Below are positions 1 through 4,790 of a DNA stretch of 5,247 bases, piece by piece. The position numbers were made by a program, and so were the translations under genes. Within the stretch, counting starts at the first letter, position 1, and each line of letters starts with the position of its first letter. Origin of the DNA: Candidatus Atribacteria bacterium (lineage in GTDB: Bacteria > Atribacterota > Atribacteria > Atribacterales > Atribacteraceae); the NCBI GenBank assembly GCA_003561145.1, contig PWXL01000159.1, positions 1 to 5,247 of the forward strand, read 5' to 3'. Under the pieces are notes generated by a model. It saw nothing but the letters and a program-made list of their open reading frames with translations. It was not told the DNA's origin and did not search any database.

Positions 1-1008
1 CTCGGGTCCGGGATCACCGATTTTGTACAGCCTGGCTTCGATGGCATTGGGGACCTGCGGATCAGTGTAAATGTTTTGCCGGACTGTCAAAATAGGAAGA
101 AGTTCCCAGTTTTCCGGCTTGTCCATCACCACGATACCACCGTATTTGCACATACAGGCGGTGGCTTCGGCGGCCCTTTCAAAAGGTTCAGATGATTGAG
201 GGAAAACAAGTGTAGGATATCCTAACGGTCGGAAGGACTTTTCCAGGGCCAATCGGCGAGCCATGATCAACCGGGTGAAAGTCTGGGAAAAATCATTCCC
301 CGTAAGATCAAGGCACATTTCTTCGACCCCTTTTTCCTTGATCTTTACGGTAAGTTCGGCCAGATCCTCGATGGTATCTGCCCGAACGGAAAGAGGGACC
401 TTGTATTGCGCAGCCAGGGAAGCCATCTCTTCCCAGTTATCTCCGTCAGCACAACCGATCAGCGGACGACTGTTTCCCGCCGCTTCGAGAGCAGGTTGTA
501 AAGGCGTTGCTTCCGAACACAATAATATGAGGGGTAAATCGGTGAGGGCCAGGACTTCTTTTACCATTTCGGCAAAATTTTTCCCGTCTCCTTCACAGTG
601 TTCCACCGCCACGAGGTTCACGCCTATGGTTTCTCCTGCGCGCTCAAAGTGTAACTGGTTGATACTTTGAATATGATTGTGTAATTCTTCCTTATCGAGA
701 CTGTCTGGTACCCGTAGCGCTATGCCGGTCGGATGGTGAAATTTTTCTTCGTGGCGGAAAAGTACCGTTTCCCCTCCCATAGTGAATTCCTTGTCCCCCT
801 TGCCGATTTTTACCGTTTGCATAGGAGGTGCCTGGGCTTCACCAAGGGCGGTTTTGGCTTCTTCTGAAACATGGGGACATGATTCCAAAGCTAACTTTTT
901 GGCTGCCACCTGCATGGCGAAAGCCATACAGGTGGGGAGATTACAATCCCCGCAGTTGGTCTTGGGTAAGAGCTTATAAATCTGGATACCTGTTAATTTT
1001 TTGACCAT
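1..1008 (-). CDS. acsC: Corrinoid iron-sulfur protein large subunit (AcsC/CdhE), 3' end cut by window
   Basis: This is the large (gamma) subunit of the corrinoid iron-sulfur protein. With AcsD it carries a methyl group on cobalt from methyl-THF:CFeSP methyltransferase to acetyl-CoA synthase in the cytoplasm. The frame is open for 336 codons from ATG 1008 to the left edge. The N-terminus carries the [4Fe-4S] signature Cys19-X2-Cys22-X4-Cys27-X16-Cys44 (TNCGDCNLPTC...ESC), whose cluster keeps the cobalt reducible. It is followed by a stretch matching the family's TIM-barrel domain (about 60-325), with typical segments such as GVNLVAVEHCEGDG and GVEEMCLDLTGND. The family is about 440-450 aa, so the C-terminal cobamide-binding domain lies almost wholly outside the window. 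The start is supported by AAAGGAG about 11 nt upstream. It begins 19 bp after the acsB stop, so the two are almost certainly co-transcribed. Identification is from remembered family sequences. Confidence 0.95.
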   Translation of the reverse strand, partial: MVKKLTGIQIYKLLPKTNCGDCNLPTCMAFAMQVAAKKLALESCPHVSEEAKTALGEAQAPPMQTVKIGKGDKEFTMGGETVLFRHEEKFHHPTGIALRVPDSLDKEELHNHIQSINQLHFERAGETIGVNLVAVEHCEGDGKNFAEMVKEVLALTDLPLILLCSEATPLQPALEAAGNSRPLIGCADGDNWEEMASLAAQYKVPLSVRADTIEDLAELTVKIKEKGVEEMCLDLTGNDFSQTFTRLIMARRLALEKSFRPLGYPTLVFPQSSEPFERAAEATACMCKYGGIVVMDKPENWELLPILTVRQNIYTDPQVPNAIEARLYKIGDPGPE

Positions 1009-1017
1009 CTTGATTGT

Positions 1018-1025
1018 ACTCCTTT
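1018..1025 (-). promoter_or_regulatory. Ribosome binding site of acsC
   Basis: On the minus strand AAAGGAGT lies about 10 nt before the ATG at 1008, inside the 19-bp acsB-acsC gap. There is no room for a separate promoter or terminator, which supports one acsBC transcript. Confidence 0.75.
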
Positions 1026-1027
1026 CT

Positions 1028-3247
1028 TTAGACTATAGGCTCCATTTCCAGGGCGGGATGACCCACTTTTTCCATAAACTCGAGGAGCTCCTCTGTAGTT
1101 GTGGCATCTTTTTCAGTGGCGATCTTATCCAGGAATTCCGGTTCCCCAATCTCTTCCAAACGTTTGTTGAGGCGTTCTTGTATCTCTTCCTTAAGCTGCT
1201 GAGGCATCCACACCACCCGTTTGATTCCCCCTTCAGCGGAGATAAATTTTTCACTGGTGATATAGAGTTTTCCAATGCCCAGGAAGCCTGGGGTCTGAAT
1301 TCCACCACCTATTTCTCCCGCCATGGTGGAGAAGCCCATACCAATAGGAGTAATGTCCTGAAAATCACGGTCAACCAGCATAATGCCATTGGTTTCAGGG
1401 ATAAGAGCGGCAATCACCTCGAAACAGCCACAGGAAGTTTGGGGTTCAACCATTATGGAGTACATGCTCACTTGTTCCAGGTTTCCGTTTGATGCTTGCA
1501 AAACATATTCGTTGATTCCGAGGAATATCCCGTTGACAGGGTCAGAGCATTGGCCTTTCTTCACCGGACGGTTAGGACCGTGGGTATCCATCTCAAAACT
1601 GGCGGCACAATCAAACCAGGTATAGGCCCCGCACAAGCCGAGCCTTTGGGGAGTCACGATGCACACATGGTCAGGGGCGTAACTTTGGCAAAGAATGCAG
1701 GAATAAAAGGTGTCTACATCTTCATCCTTCATCCCCATGATACGTTCGTCCCTTTGGTAGTAAACTTCTTTCGCTTTCTTTAAAAGTTCCGCAACTTTTG
1801 CTTCTTCGGTGTAAATTTTCACCTGGATTTTGTCCACGATGGCCGAGAACTCTTCATGGAACTTGGCTACCAGTACTTCTCCATAGTGACGGAGTCTGAA
1901 ACCCTTTTGAAAAGCATCTTTGCTGATTCGTATCCAGGGTATATCACGCTGGCCCATATGGAATACACCGCAGATACAAGAAATGAAGTGGTGAATTCTC
2001 CTCTCTAACACGCTTTCGAAGTCTTCTTTGAAATTCCGCCCCGCTACCTCCACTATAACTGCCATGGGAAGGGCAGAACCTTCTTCAATTTCATCGATAT
2101 CCGGTCCGAATAATTCAATCTTGCCGTCTTCTACTTCATTCATGGGGCGGCCTCGCAAAAGCTCGAAGGCATCTGAATATTTGCCCCCGAACTGGAGGTG
2201 CATTTGTTCTTTGCGCACCCTTTCTCCCTCGAAACCCGCTCCATAAGGGACAGGGATGGGAATTTCGGTGATTTTAAGCTTGAGCCCCCTTACCTCCACC
2301 GCTTTGTTGACTATTCTATCCATGGGAATACCGGAGACTACATGCTCGTAAGTACAGATTCCCCGTGGGAGGATTTGGGGAATTGCCACGTTGGAAACAG
2401 TGGGGAAGCCGAAGTTAATCGCTCCGGCAGCGGTAGCGTATTTTTCATCGGTAATCAGCTGTCCGCTGTCTTGCTCGGGCTCAAAATCAGCTCCCAGGGC
2501 CAAAACGAAGGCCTGAACCCGTTCTTTGTTGTACAGCAGGATTTTACGAGCTGCTTCCAAGTCTCCCGGCTTGACCCCTCCAAAAGTCATGGCGGCGCGG
2601 GCGGCGAAATTGAGTGAGTGCACGGCTGCGGAAGTGTCTTTGCCATAAGGAACCAGGAAGGTATCCCAATTCATTTCCACTCCTTCTTCCGCCAATTGTT
2701 CGGCCATACTGTGGCCTTTGGTATTGGAGGCCATGAACACCAGGATGTTTCTCTCTTGGAATGCTCTGGCCAGCTCCACTGCCTGTTCGTTTGTGGGGAG
2801 AACTCCCACACAGGCGGCAAAGCCGGGCATCCGGCCGTCCACCAGTTTGATTCCCTGGGTTCTCAGAATGGCGTCGTTAGTGAACCCTAACCAAGGCTCC
2901 TCAGGTAAAATCCCGGCCAGGTATTTGAGGGCTTCAATAATTTCTTGACAGATCAGGGTGGCGATTCCTGCATCCAAAGTATCTCCCAAGTAGGGGAGCC
3001 AGAGATTATCGGCGGGCACGGAACGGAGAAGTGATTTAGCCATTTCCAGGGCTTTTTGGGCATCTCCAAGGTTTTTAACCTCGATCCCTGTCATGGCAAG
3101 TATCAAGGGGAGATAATAAGCAGTATTGGGAAAAGCAAGTTCCTTTTCAGGTCCGTGGGTAGCCAAAGCCTGTTGGAGGTCCTGCTCGGCTTGGGTATAG
3201 TATGTATGTGCCCCGCGGATAGCAGCCTGAGAAATGATTCGTGACAT
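1028..3247 (-). CDS. acsB: Acetyl-CoA synthase (CODH/ACS alpha subunit / CdhC-type)
   Basis: Acetyl-CoA synthase condenses CO, the methyl group of the corrinoid iron-sulfur protein and CoA into acetyl-CoA. From ATG 3247 it is 739 aa; the family is about 710-735. All A-cluster ligands are present: Cys517, Cys520, Cys529 and Cys539 (SCILCQSYAPDHVC...GLCG) for the [4Fe-4S] cluster, and Cys606/Cys608 (TSCGCFE) as the Cys-Gly-Cys for the distal nickel, with Cys520 bridging. Phe222 in the FGGV segment matches the tunnel-gating Phe of Moorella. The N-terminal part (about 1-300) is the CODH-contacting domain absent from archaeal CdhC. The frame also opens at TTG 3268 (7 more residues). I prefer ATG 3247 because AGGA sits 7 nt upstream, whereas the TTG has only GAGGT directly abutting it and lies in a hairpin arm. 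Oddities: a CIC motif at 424-426, Phe429 where Moorella has Trp418, Tyr523 where Moorella has Phe512, and an extra stretch around 253-269. No acsA or nickel-insertion ATPase gene adjoins it here. Confidence 0.96.
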   Translation of the reverse strand: MSRIISQAAIRGAHTYYTQAEQDLQQALATHGPEKELAFPNTAYYLPLILAMTGIEVKNLGDAQKALEMAKSLLRSVPADNLWLPYLGDTLDAGIATLICQEIIEALKYLAGILPEEPWLGFTNDAILRTQGIKLVDGRMPGFAACVGVLPTNEQAVELARAFQERNILVFMASNTKGHSMAEQLAEEGVEMNWDTFLVPYGKDTSAAVHSLNFAARAAMTFGGVKPGDLEAARKILLYNKERVQAFVLALGADFEPEQDSGQLITDEKYATAAGAINFGFPTVSNVAIPQILPRGICTYEHVVSGIPMDRIVNKAVEVRGLKLKITEIPIPVPYGAGFEGERVRKEQMHLQFGGKYSDAFELLRGRPMNEVEDGKIELFGPDIDEIEEGSALPMAVIVEVAGRNFKEDFESVLERRIHHFISCICGVFHMGQRDIPWIRISKDAFQKGFRLRHYGEVLVAKFHEEFSAIVDKIQVKIYTEEAKVAELLKKAKEVYYQRDERIMGMKDEDVDTFYSCILCQSYAPDHVCIVTPQRLGLCGAYTWFDCAASFEMDTHGPNRPVKKGQCSDPVNGIFLGINEYVLQASNGNLEQVSMYSIMVEPQTSCGCFEVIAALIPETNGIMLVDRDFQDITPIGMGFSTMAGEIGGGIQTPGFLGIGKLYITSEKFISAEGGIKRVVWMPQQLKEEIQERLNKRLEEIGEPEFLDKIATEKDATTTEELLEFMEKVGHPALEMEPIV

Positions 3248-3254
3248 CGCTTCG

Positions 3255-3258
3255 TCCT
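3255..3258 (-). promoter_or_regulatory. AGGA ribosome binding site choosing the acsB ATG start
   Basis: AGGA on the minus strand ends 7 nt before ATG 3247, a normal spacing. The alternative in-frame TTG at 3268 has GAGGT abutting it, too close to work well. This is the main reason to call a 739-aa rather than a 746-aa protein. Confidence 0.55.
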
Positions 3259-3263
3259 GGTTG

Positions 3264-3292
3264 TCCAAACCTCAATATTCGAACAGTTTGGA
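3264..3292 (-). promoter_or_regulatory. 7-bp hairpin just before the acsB start
   Basis: On the minus strand TCCAAAC (3292-3286) and GTTTGGA (3270-3264) form a perfect 7-bp stem with a 15-nt loop. It ends 16 nt before ATG 3247 and about 5 nt before the AGGA, and it buries the alternative TTG codon. It abuts the CTCGGC hexamer at 3298-3293 that can pair with the upstream hairpin loop. A 7-bp repeat alone could be chance; its position directly next to the other elements makes it noteworthy. Confidence 0.4.
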
Positions 3293-3357
3293 GCCGAGCT
3301 ATTTTTACACCGCCTTTTTACACCGGAGATGAACTCGGCAAGCGGAATTTCTCCGGT
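3293..3357 (-). promoter_or_regulatory. Putative pseudoknot in the acsB mRNA leader
   Basis: On the minus strand ACCGGAGA (3357-3350) and TCTCCGGT (3329-3322) form a perfect 8-bp stem around a 20-nt loop. The loop contains GCCGAG (3339-3334), exactly complementary to CTCGGC at 3298-3293, with one G-U pair extending it. The two helices would make an H-type pseudoknot joined by an A-rich linker that holds two GGTGTAAAAA copies. The complementarity is seen directly; that the RNA folds so, or binds anything, is inference. It matches no riboswitch class I know. Confidence 0.35.
3302..3325. repeat. Tandem direct repeat TTTTTACACCG x2
   Basis: TTTTTACACCG occurs at 3302-3312 and again at 3315-3325, an exact 11-bp repeat with a 13-bp period. 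In the acsB sense it reads CGGTGTAAAAA twice. It lies 55-78 bp upstream of ATG 3247, between the two strands of the putative pseudoknot. It could be a paired protein-binding site in DNA or an A-rich RNA linker. Confidence 0.6.
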
Positions 3358-3373
3358 CCAAAAATATTATTGT

Positions 3374-3390
3374 TCCGGAAGGATACCGGA
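3374..3390 (-). repeat. Small hairpin TCCGG/CCGGA in the acsB leader
   Basis: TCCGG and CCGGA flank a 7-nt loop (TATCCTT on the minus strand). A further ATTA/TAAT pairing is possible outside it with a small bulge. It is short and could be chance, but it sits in line with the other leader stems. Confidence 0.3.
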
Positions 3391-3393
3391 TAA

Positions 3394-3410
3394 TTACCCC
3401 TCAGGGGTAA
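3394..3410. repeat. 17-bp palindrome TTACCCCTCAGGGGTAA
   Basis: This is a perfect 8-bp inverted repeat around one central base, about 150 bp upstream of acsB. A palindrome this tight is typical of a dimeric repressor or activator operator. As RNA it would give a 7-bp stem with a 3-nt loop. The minus strand continues as TTTTTACCCC, a motif that recurs elsewhere in this spacer. Confidence 0.55.
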
Positions 3411-3467
3411 AAATTTCATATTGTAGCTTCTCTAATATTGTAACTGCAGTCTGGGAATTCCCGCCTG

Positions 3468-3479
3468 ATTGTTTACAAT
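3468..3479. repeat. 12-bp palindrome ATTGTTTACAAT
   Basis: ATTGT and ACAAT flank TT. The palindrome overlaps the possible minus-strand -10 element (AACAAT), where a repressor could block acsB transcription. Such 5-bp arms occur fairly often by chance in AT-rich DNA. Confidence 0.3.
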
Positions 3480-3496
3480 GTTTGTCCTGGTTTCAA
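3468..3496 (-). promoter_or_regulatory. Possible sigma-A promoter toward acsBC
   Basis: On the minus strand TTGAAA (3496-3491), a 17-bp spacer and AACAAT (3473-3468) resemble -35 and -10 boxes. Transcription would begin near 3461, giving an acsB leader of about 215 nt that contains all the stems described. The -10 matches at only four of six positions, so this is tentative. Confidence 0.3.
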
Positions 3497-3511
3497 ATTC
3501 ACAATTATAAT
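3482..3511 (+). promoter_or_regulatory. Possible sigma-A promoter toward the corrinoid gene
   Basis: TTGTCC (3482-3487), an 18-bp spacer and a perfect TATAAT (3506-3511) face right. It would leave a leader of about 440 nt before the GTG at 3959, which is long, so a closer promoter may exist. The -35 lies inside the spacer of the opposing promoter candidate. Confidence 0.3.
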
Positions 3512-3803
3512 ATATTGAACATGGATAAGAAACGGGGAAGAAAAGGAGATGAAGAAGGAGACCCGGGAAATTCTGCTTTTTCTGATTCAACAAATAACTT
3601 GTATCGATTTCAGCCATGAGTATTTTCCTTTGGGTTTCTTACTACAGCAAGTTTTGCGTTTTGAACAGCACGAATCGTTGATGGAAACACACTCCACTTC
3701 AACTGAGAGTCTTTCTTTCCGTATAGGTGTCTTGAAATATCCAATTTTCATGAAAATTATAGCATATTATTTTTTGCAATCAACTTCGAAGGGATTTTAC
3801 CCC

Positions 3804-3838
3804 GGGGAATTGACTCTCGAGGGGATTGACAACTCCGA
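3804..3838. repeat. Imperfect 17/18-bp tandem repeat upstream of the corrinoid gene
   Basis: GGGGAATTGACTCTCGA (3804-3820) is followed at once by GGGGATTGACAACTCCGA (3821-3838), and a degenerate third start GGGAAATG follows. The repeat lies 120-155 bp upstream of the GTG. The adjoining CCCCGGGG at 3800-3807 is also palindromic. Two near-helical-turn-spaced copies suggest a regulator site, which is inference. Confidence 0.45.
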
Positions 3839-3942
3839 GGGAAATGCAAGAACAAATTTTTTATATAATGTTTCAATGATATTTTTTAACTCAGTTATAG
3901 ATTTGCGGCACATCATTTGGTAGAATGAAAAAAATTTTACGC

Positions 3943-3950
3943 AAGGGAGG
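3943..3950 (+). promoter_or_regulatory. Ribosome binding site of the corrinoid gene (decides a GTG start)
   Basis: AAGGGAGG ends 8 nt before GTG 3959. An ATG at 3951 abuts the ribosome binding site and is in a different frame, so the GTG is the start. Confidence 0.8.
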
Positions 3951-3958
3951 ATGGTGGA

Positions 3959-4600
3959 GTGGCAGAAACTCTCGAGCAACTGGCGAAAGAACTCTTTGGC
4001 GGTAACGCAAAGGCGGTGGCGGAACTTACCCAGAAAGCACTGGATGAAGGGATGAGCGCCCAGGATGTACTCACCAACGGCCTCATCAAGGGGATGGGTG
4101 AAGTCGGGGTGAAATTCAAGGCCAACGAGATTTACGTACCAGAGGTGCTCATCGCAGCAAGGGCCATGAAATCCGGAATGGGTATCCTGAAACCGAAACT
4201 GGCCGAAAGCGGCGTACAACCCCTGGGGAAAGTGGTCATGGGGACAGTGAAGGGAGACCTCCATGATATCGGGAAAAACCTGGTTGCAATGATGATGGAA
4301 GGAGCGGGTTTCGAGGTTATAGACCTGGGTATCGATGTTGCCGCGGACAAGTATGTCCAGGCAATAAAGGAAGAAAGCCCGCAGGTCATCGGGATGTCCG
4401 CCCTGCTGACCACGACCATGGTGCAGATTCGGGAGAACCTGAAAATCTTTCAGGAAGAGGGTGTACGCGATCAGGTAAAGGTCTTGATCGGTGGAGCTCC
4501 CGTGACCCAGAAGTTCGCCGATGAAGTAGGAGCTGACGGGTATGCGCCTGATGCCGCTTCAGCCGCGGATTCAGCCAAAGAACTCATGGGTCTGTCGTAA
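3959..4600 (+). CDS. Methyltransferase corrinoid protein (MtaC/MtbC/MtgC/MttC-type)
   Basis: This is a 213-aa cobalamin-binding methyl carrier. Residues about 1-88 are the helical cap domain of the methionine-synthase type (KALDEGMSAQDVL...GLIKGMGEVG...YVPEVLIAARAM). Residues about 90-213 are the Rossmann B12 domain. It holds the base-off motif D100-X-H102-X2-G105 (GDLHDIGKNL), where His102 is the lower cobalt ligand, the SALLTTTM strand-loop at 147-154 and GGAPVTQKFADEVGADGY from 178. The length is typical of stand-alone corrinoid subunits of methylamine, methanol, glycine betaine or aryl-ether methyltransferases. The true substrate is set by a partner MtxB-type protein that is not in this window, so I give no symbol. 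It lies 190 bp upstream of fhs in the same direction, which fits delivery of methyl groups into the folate pool. It starts at GTG with a strong ribosome binding site. Confidence 0.92.
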   Translation: MAETLEQLAKELFGGNAKAVAELTQKALDEGMSAQDVLTNGLIKGMGEVGVKFKANEIYVPEVLIAARAMKSGMGILKPKLAESGVQPLGKVVMGTVKGDLHDIGKNLVAMMMEGAGFEVIDLGIDVAADKYVQAIKEESPQVIGMSALLTTTMVQIRENLKIFQEEGVRDQVKVLIGGAPVTQKFADEVGADGYAPDAASAADSAKELMGLS

Positions 4601-4609
4601 GGAGAGTAC

Positions 4610-4640
4610 AAAGGACGGAGAGCATTCCTTTTTAGTTTTT
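4610..4640 (+). terminator. Weak intrinsic-terminator-like hairpin after the corrinoid gene
   Basis: AAAGGA (4610-4615) and TCCTTT (4626-4631) can pair around a 10-nt loop, followed by TTTTTAGTTTTT. The stem is short and A-U rich, so termination would be partial at best. It starts 9 nt after the stop codon. Confidence 0.25.
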
Positions 4641-4715
4641 GGACCAATTAAATAAATGTGTAAATTATCCCTTACATTAATGAATTATATTGTTGCTTAC
4701 TCACCCGGTGCAAGG

Positions 4716-4768
4716 TTGAAAACGCTGCGTCAAAAAACAGAGCGGCCGGATACGCAGCAAAATTTCAA
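4716..4768 (+). promoter_or_regulatory. Two-part hairpin in the fhs leader
   Basis: An inner 7-bp stem GCTGCGT (4724-4730) / ACGCAGC (4752-4758) encloses a 21-nt loop. An outer 6-bp stem TTGAAA (4716-4721) / TTTCAA (4763-4768) continues it across a 2 x 4 internal loop, giving 13 pairs. It ends 8 nt before the fhs ribosome binding site at 4777, so it could affect translation. It does not match the THF riboswitch pattern I remember. Confidence 0.4.
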
Positions 4769-4776
4769 AATTACCT

Positions 4777-4783
4777 AAGGGGG
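4777..4783 (+). promoter_or_regulatory. Ribosome binding site of fhs
   Basis: AAGGGGG ends 7 nt before ATG 4791, a strong site at normal spacing. Confidence 0.8.
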
Positions 4784-4790
4784 ATGAGAC

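Larger units (their letters stand above)
3248..3958. other. Divergent intergenic region between acsBC and the corrinoid gene
   Basis: About 710 bp separate the divergent genes. The DNA is visibly AT-richer than the flanking genes. The acsB-proximal 220 bp is dense in inverted and direct repeats (3264-3479), a pair of promoter-like elements lies at 3468-3511, and a tandem repeat lies at 3800-3840. Between about 3520 and 3780 I see no RNA gene, mobile element or convincing coding sequence. A 124-codon open frame at 3549-3923 looks like chance. Confidence 0.7.
4601..4790 (+). other. Spacer between the corrinoid gene and fhs
   Basis: This is a 190-bp AT-rich spacer without a credible gene. It holds a weak terminator-like hairpin just after the corrinoid stop, and a two-part hairpin close to the fhs ribosome binding site. 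TTGGAC (4639-4644) and AATTAT (4663-4668), 18 bp apart, are a poor promoter match. Whether fhs has its own promoter or reads through from the corrinoid gene cannot be settled here. Confidence 0.5.

Noticed and set aside
263..2948. Several long open frames on the plus strand opposite acsC and acsB
   Set aside because: They are antisense shadows of two clearly recognised genes; their translations resemble no protein family and lack ribosome binding sites.
3453..3462. GGGAATTCCC and ACTGCAGT palindromes near 3443-3462
   Set aside because: Arms of 4-5 bp are expected by chance in a spacer this long; not listed as features.
3329..3619. 96-codon open frame covering the promoter and palindrome area
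   Set aside because: No ribosome binding site, no family resemblance, and it overlaps the dense inverted repeats and promoter candidates.
3549..3923. 124-codon open frame in the divergent spacer (begins MKKETREILL)
   Set aside because: Its only ribosome-binding-like sequence (GGAG) abuts the ATG with no spacing, the protein is low in recognisable features, the DNA is AT-rich like the spacer, and it runs through the repeat cluster at 3800-3840. Most likely chance.
3951..3953. ATG as start for the corrinoid gene
   Set aside because: It is in another frame and abuts the ribosome binding site; GTG 3959 gives the conserved protein with correct spacing.
3248..3958. Cobalamin riboswitch controlling the corrinoid-related genes
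   Set aside because: I looked for the conserved B12 box (GCCACTG-like) on both strands and found none.
3248..3958. CRISPR, insertion sequence or tRNA in the long spacer
   Set aside because: The repeats are too few and short for CRISPR, there are no terminal inverted repeats with a transposase, and no cloverleaf with a T-loop could be made out.
3797..4419. Minus-strand open frames opposite the corrinoid gene
   Set aside because: They mirror the strongly conserved corrinoid coding sequence and have no credible start signals.
4601..4790. Classical THF riboswitch before fhs (GGAGAGTA just after the corrinoid stop resembles its 5' end)
   Set aside because: The remaining conserved segments and closing stem are absent; the similarity is a short purine run over the stop codon.
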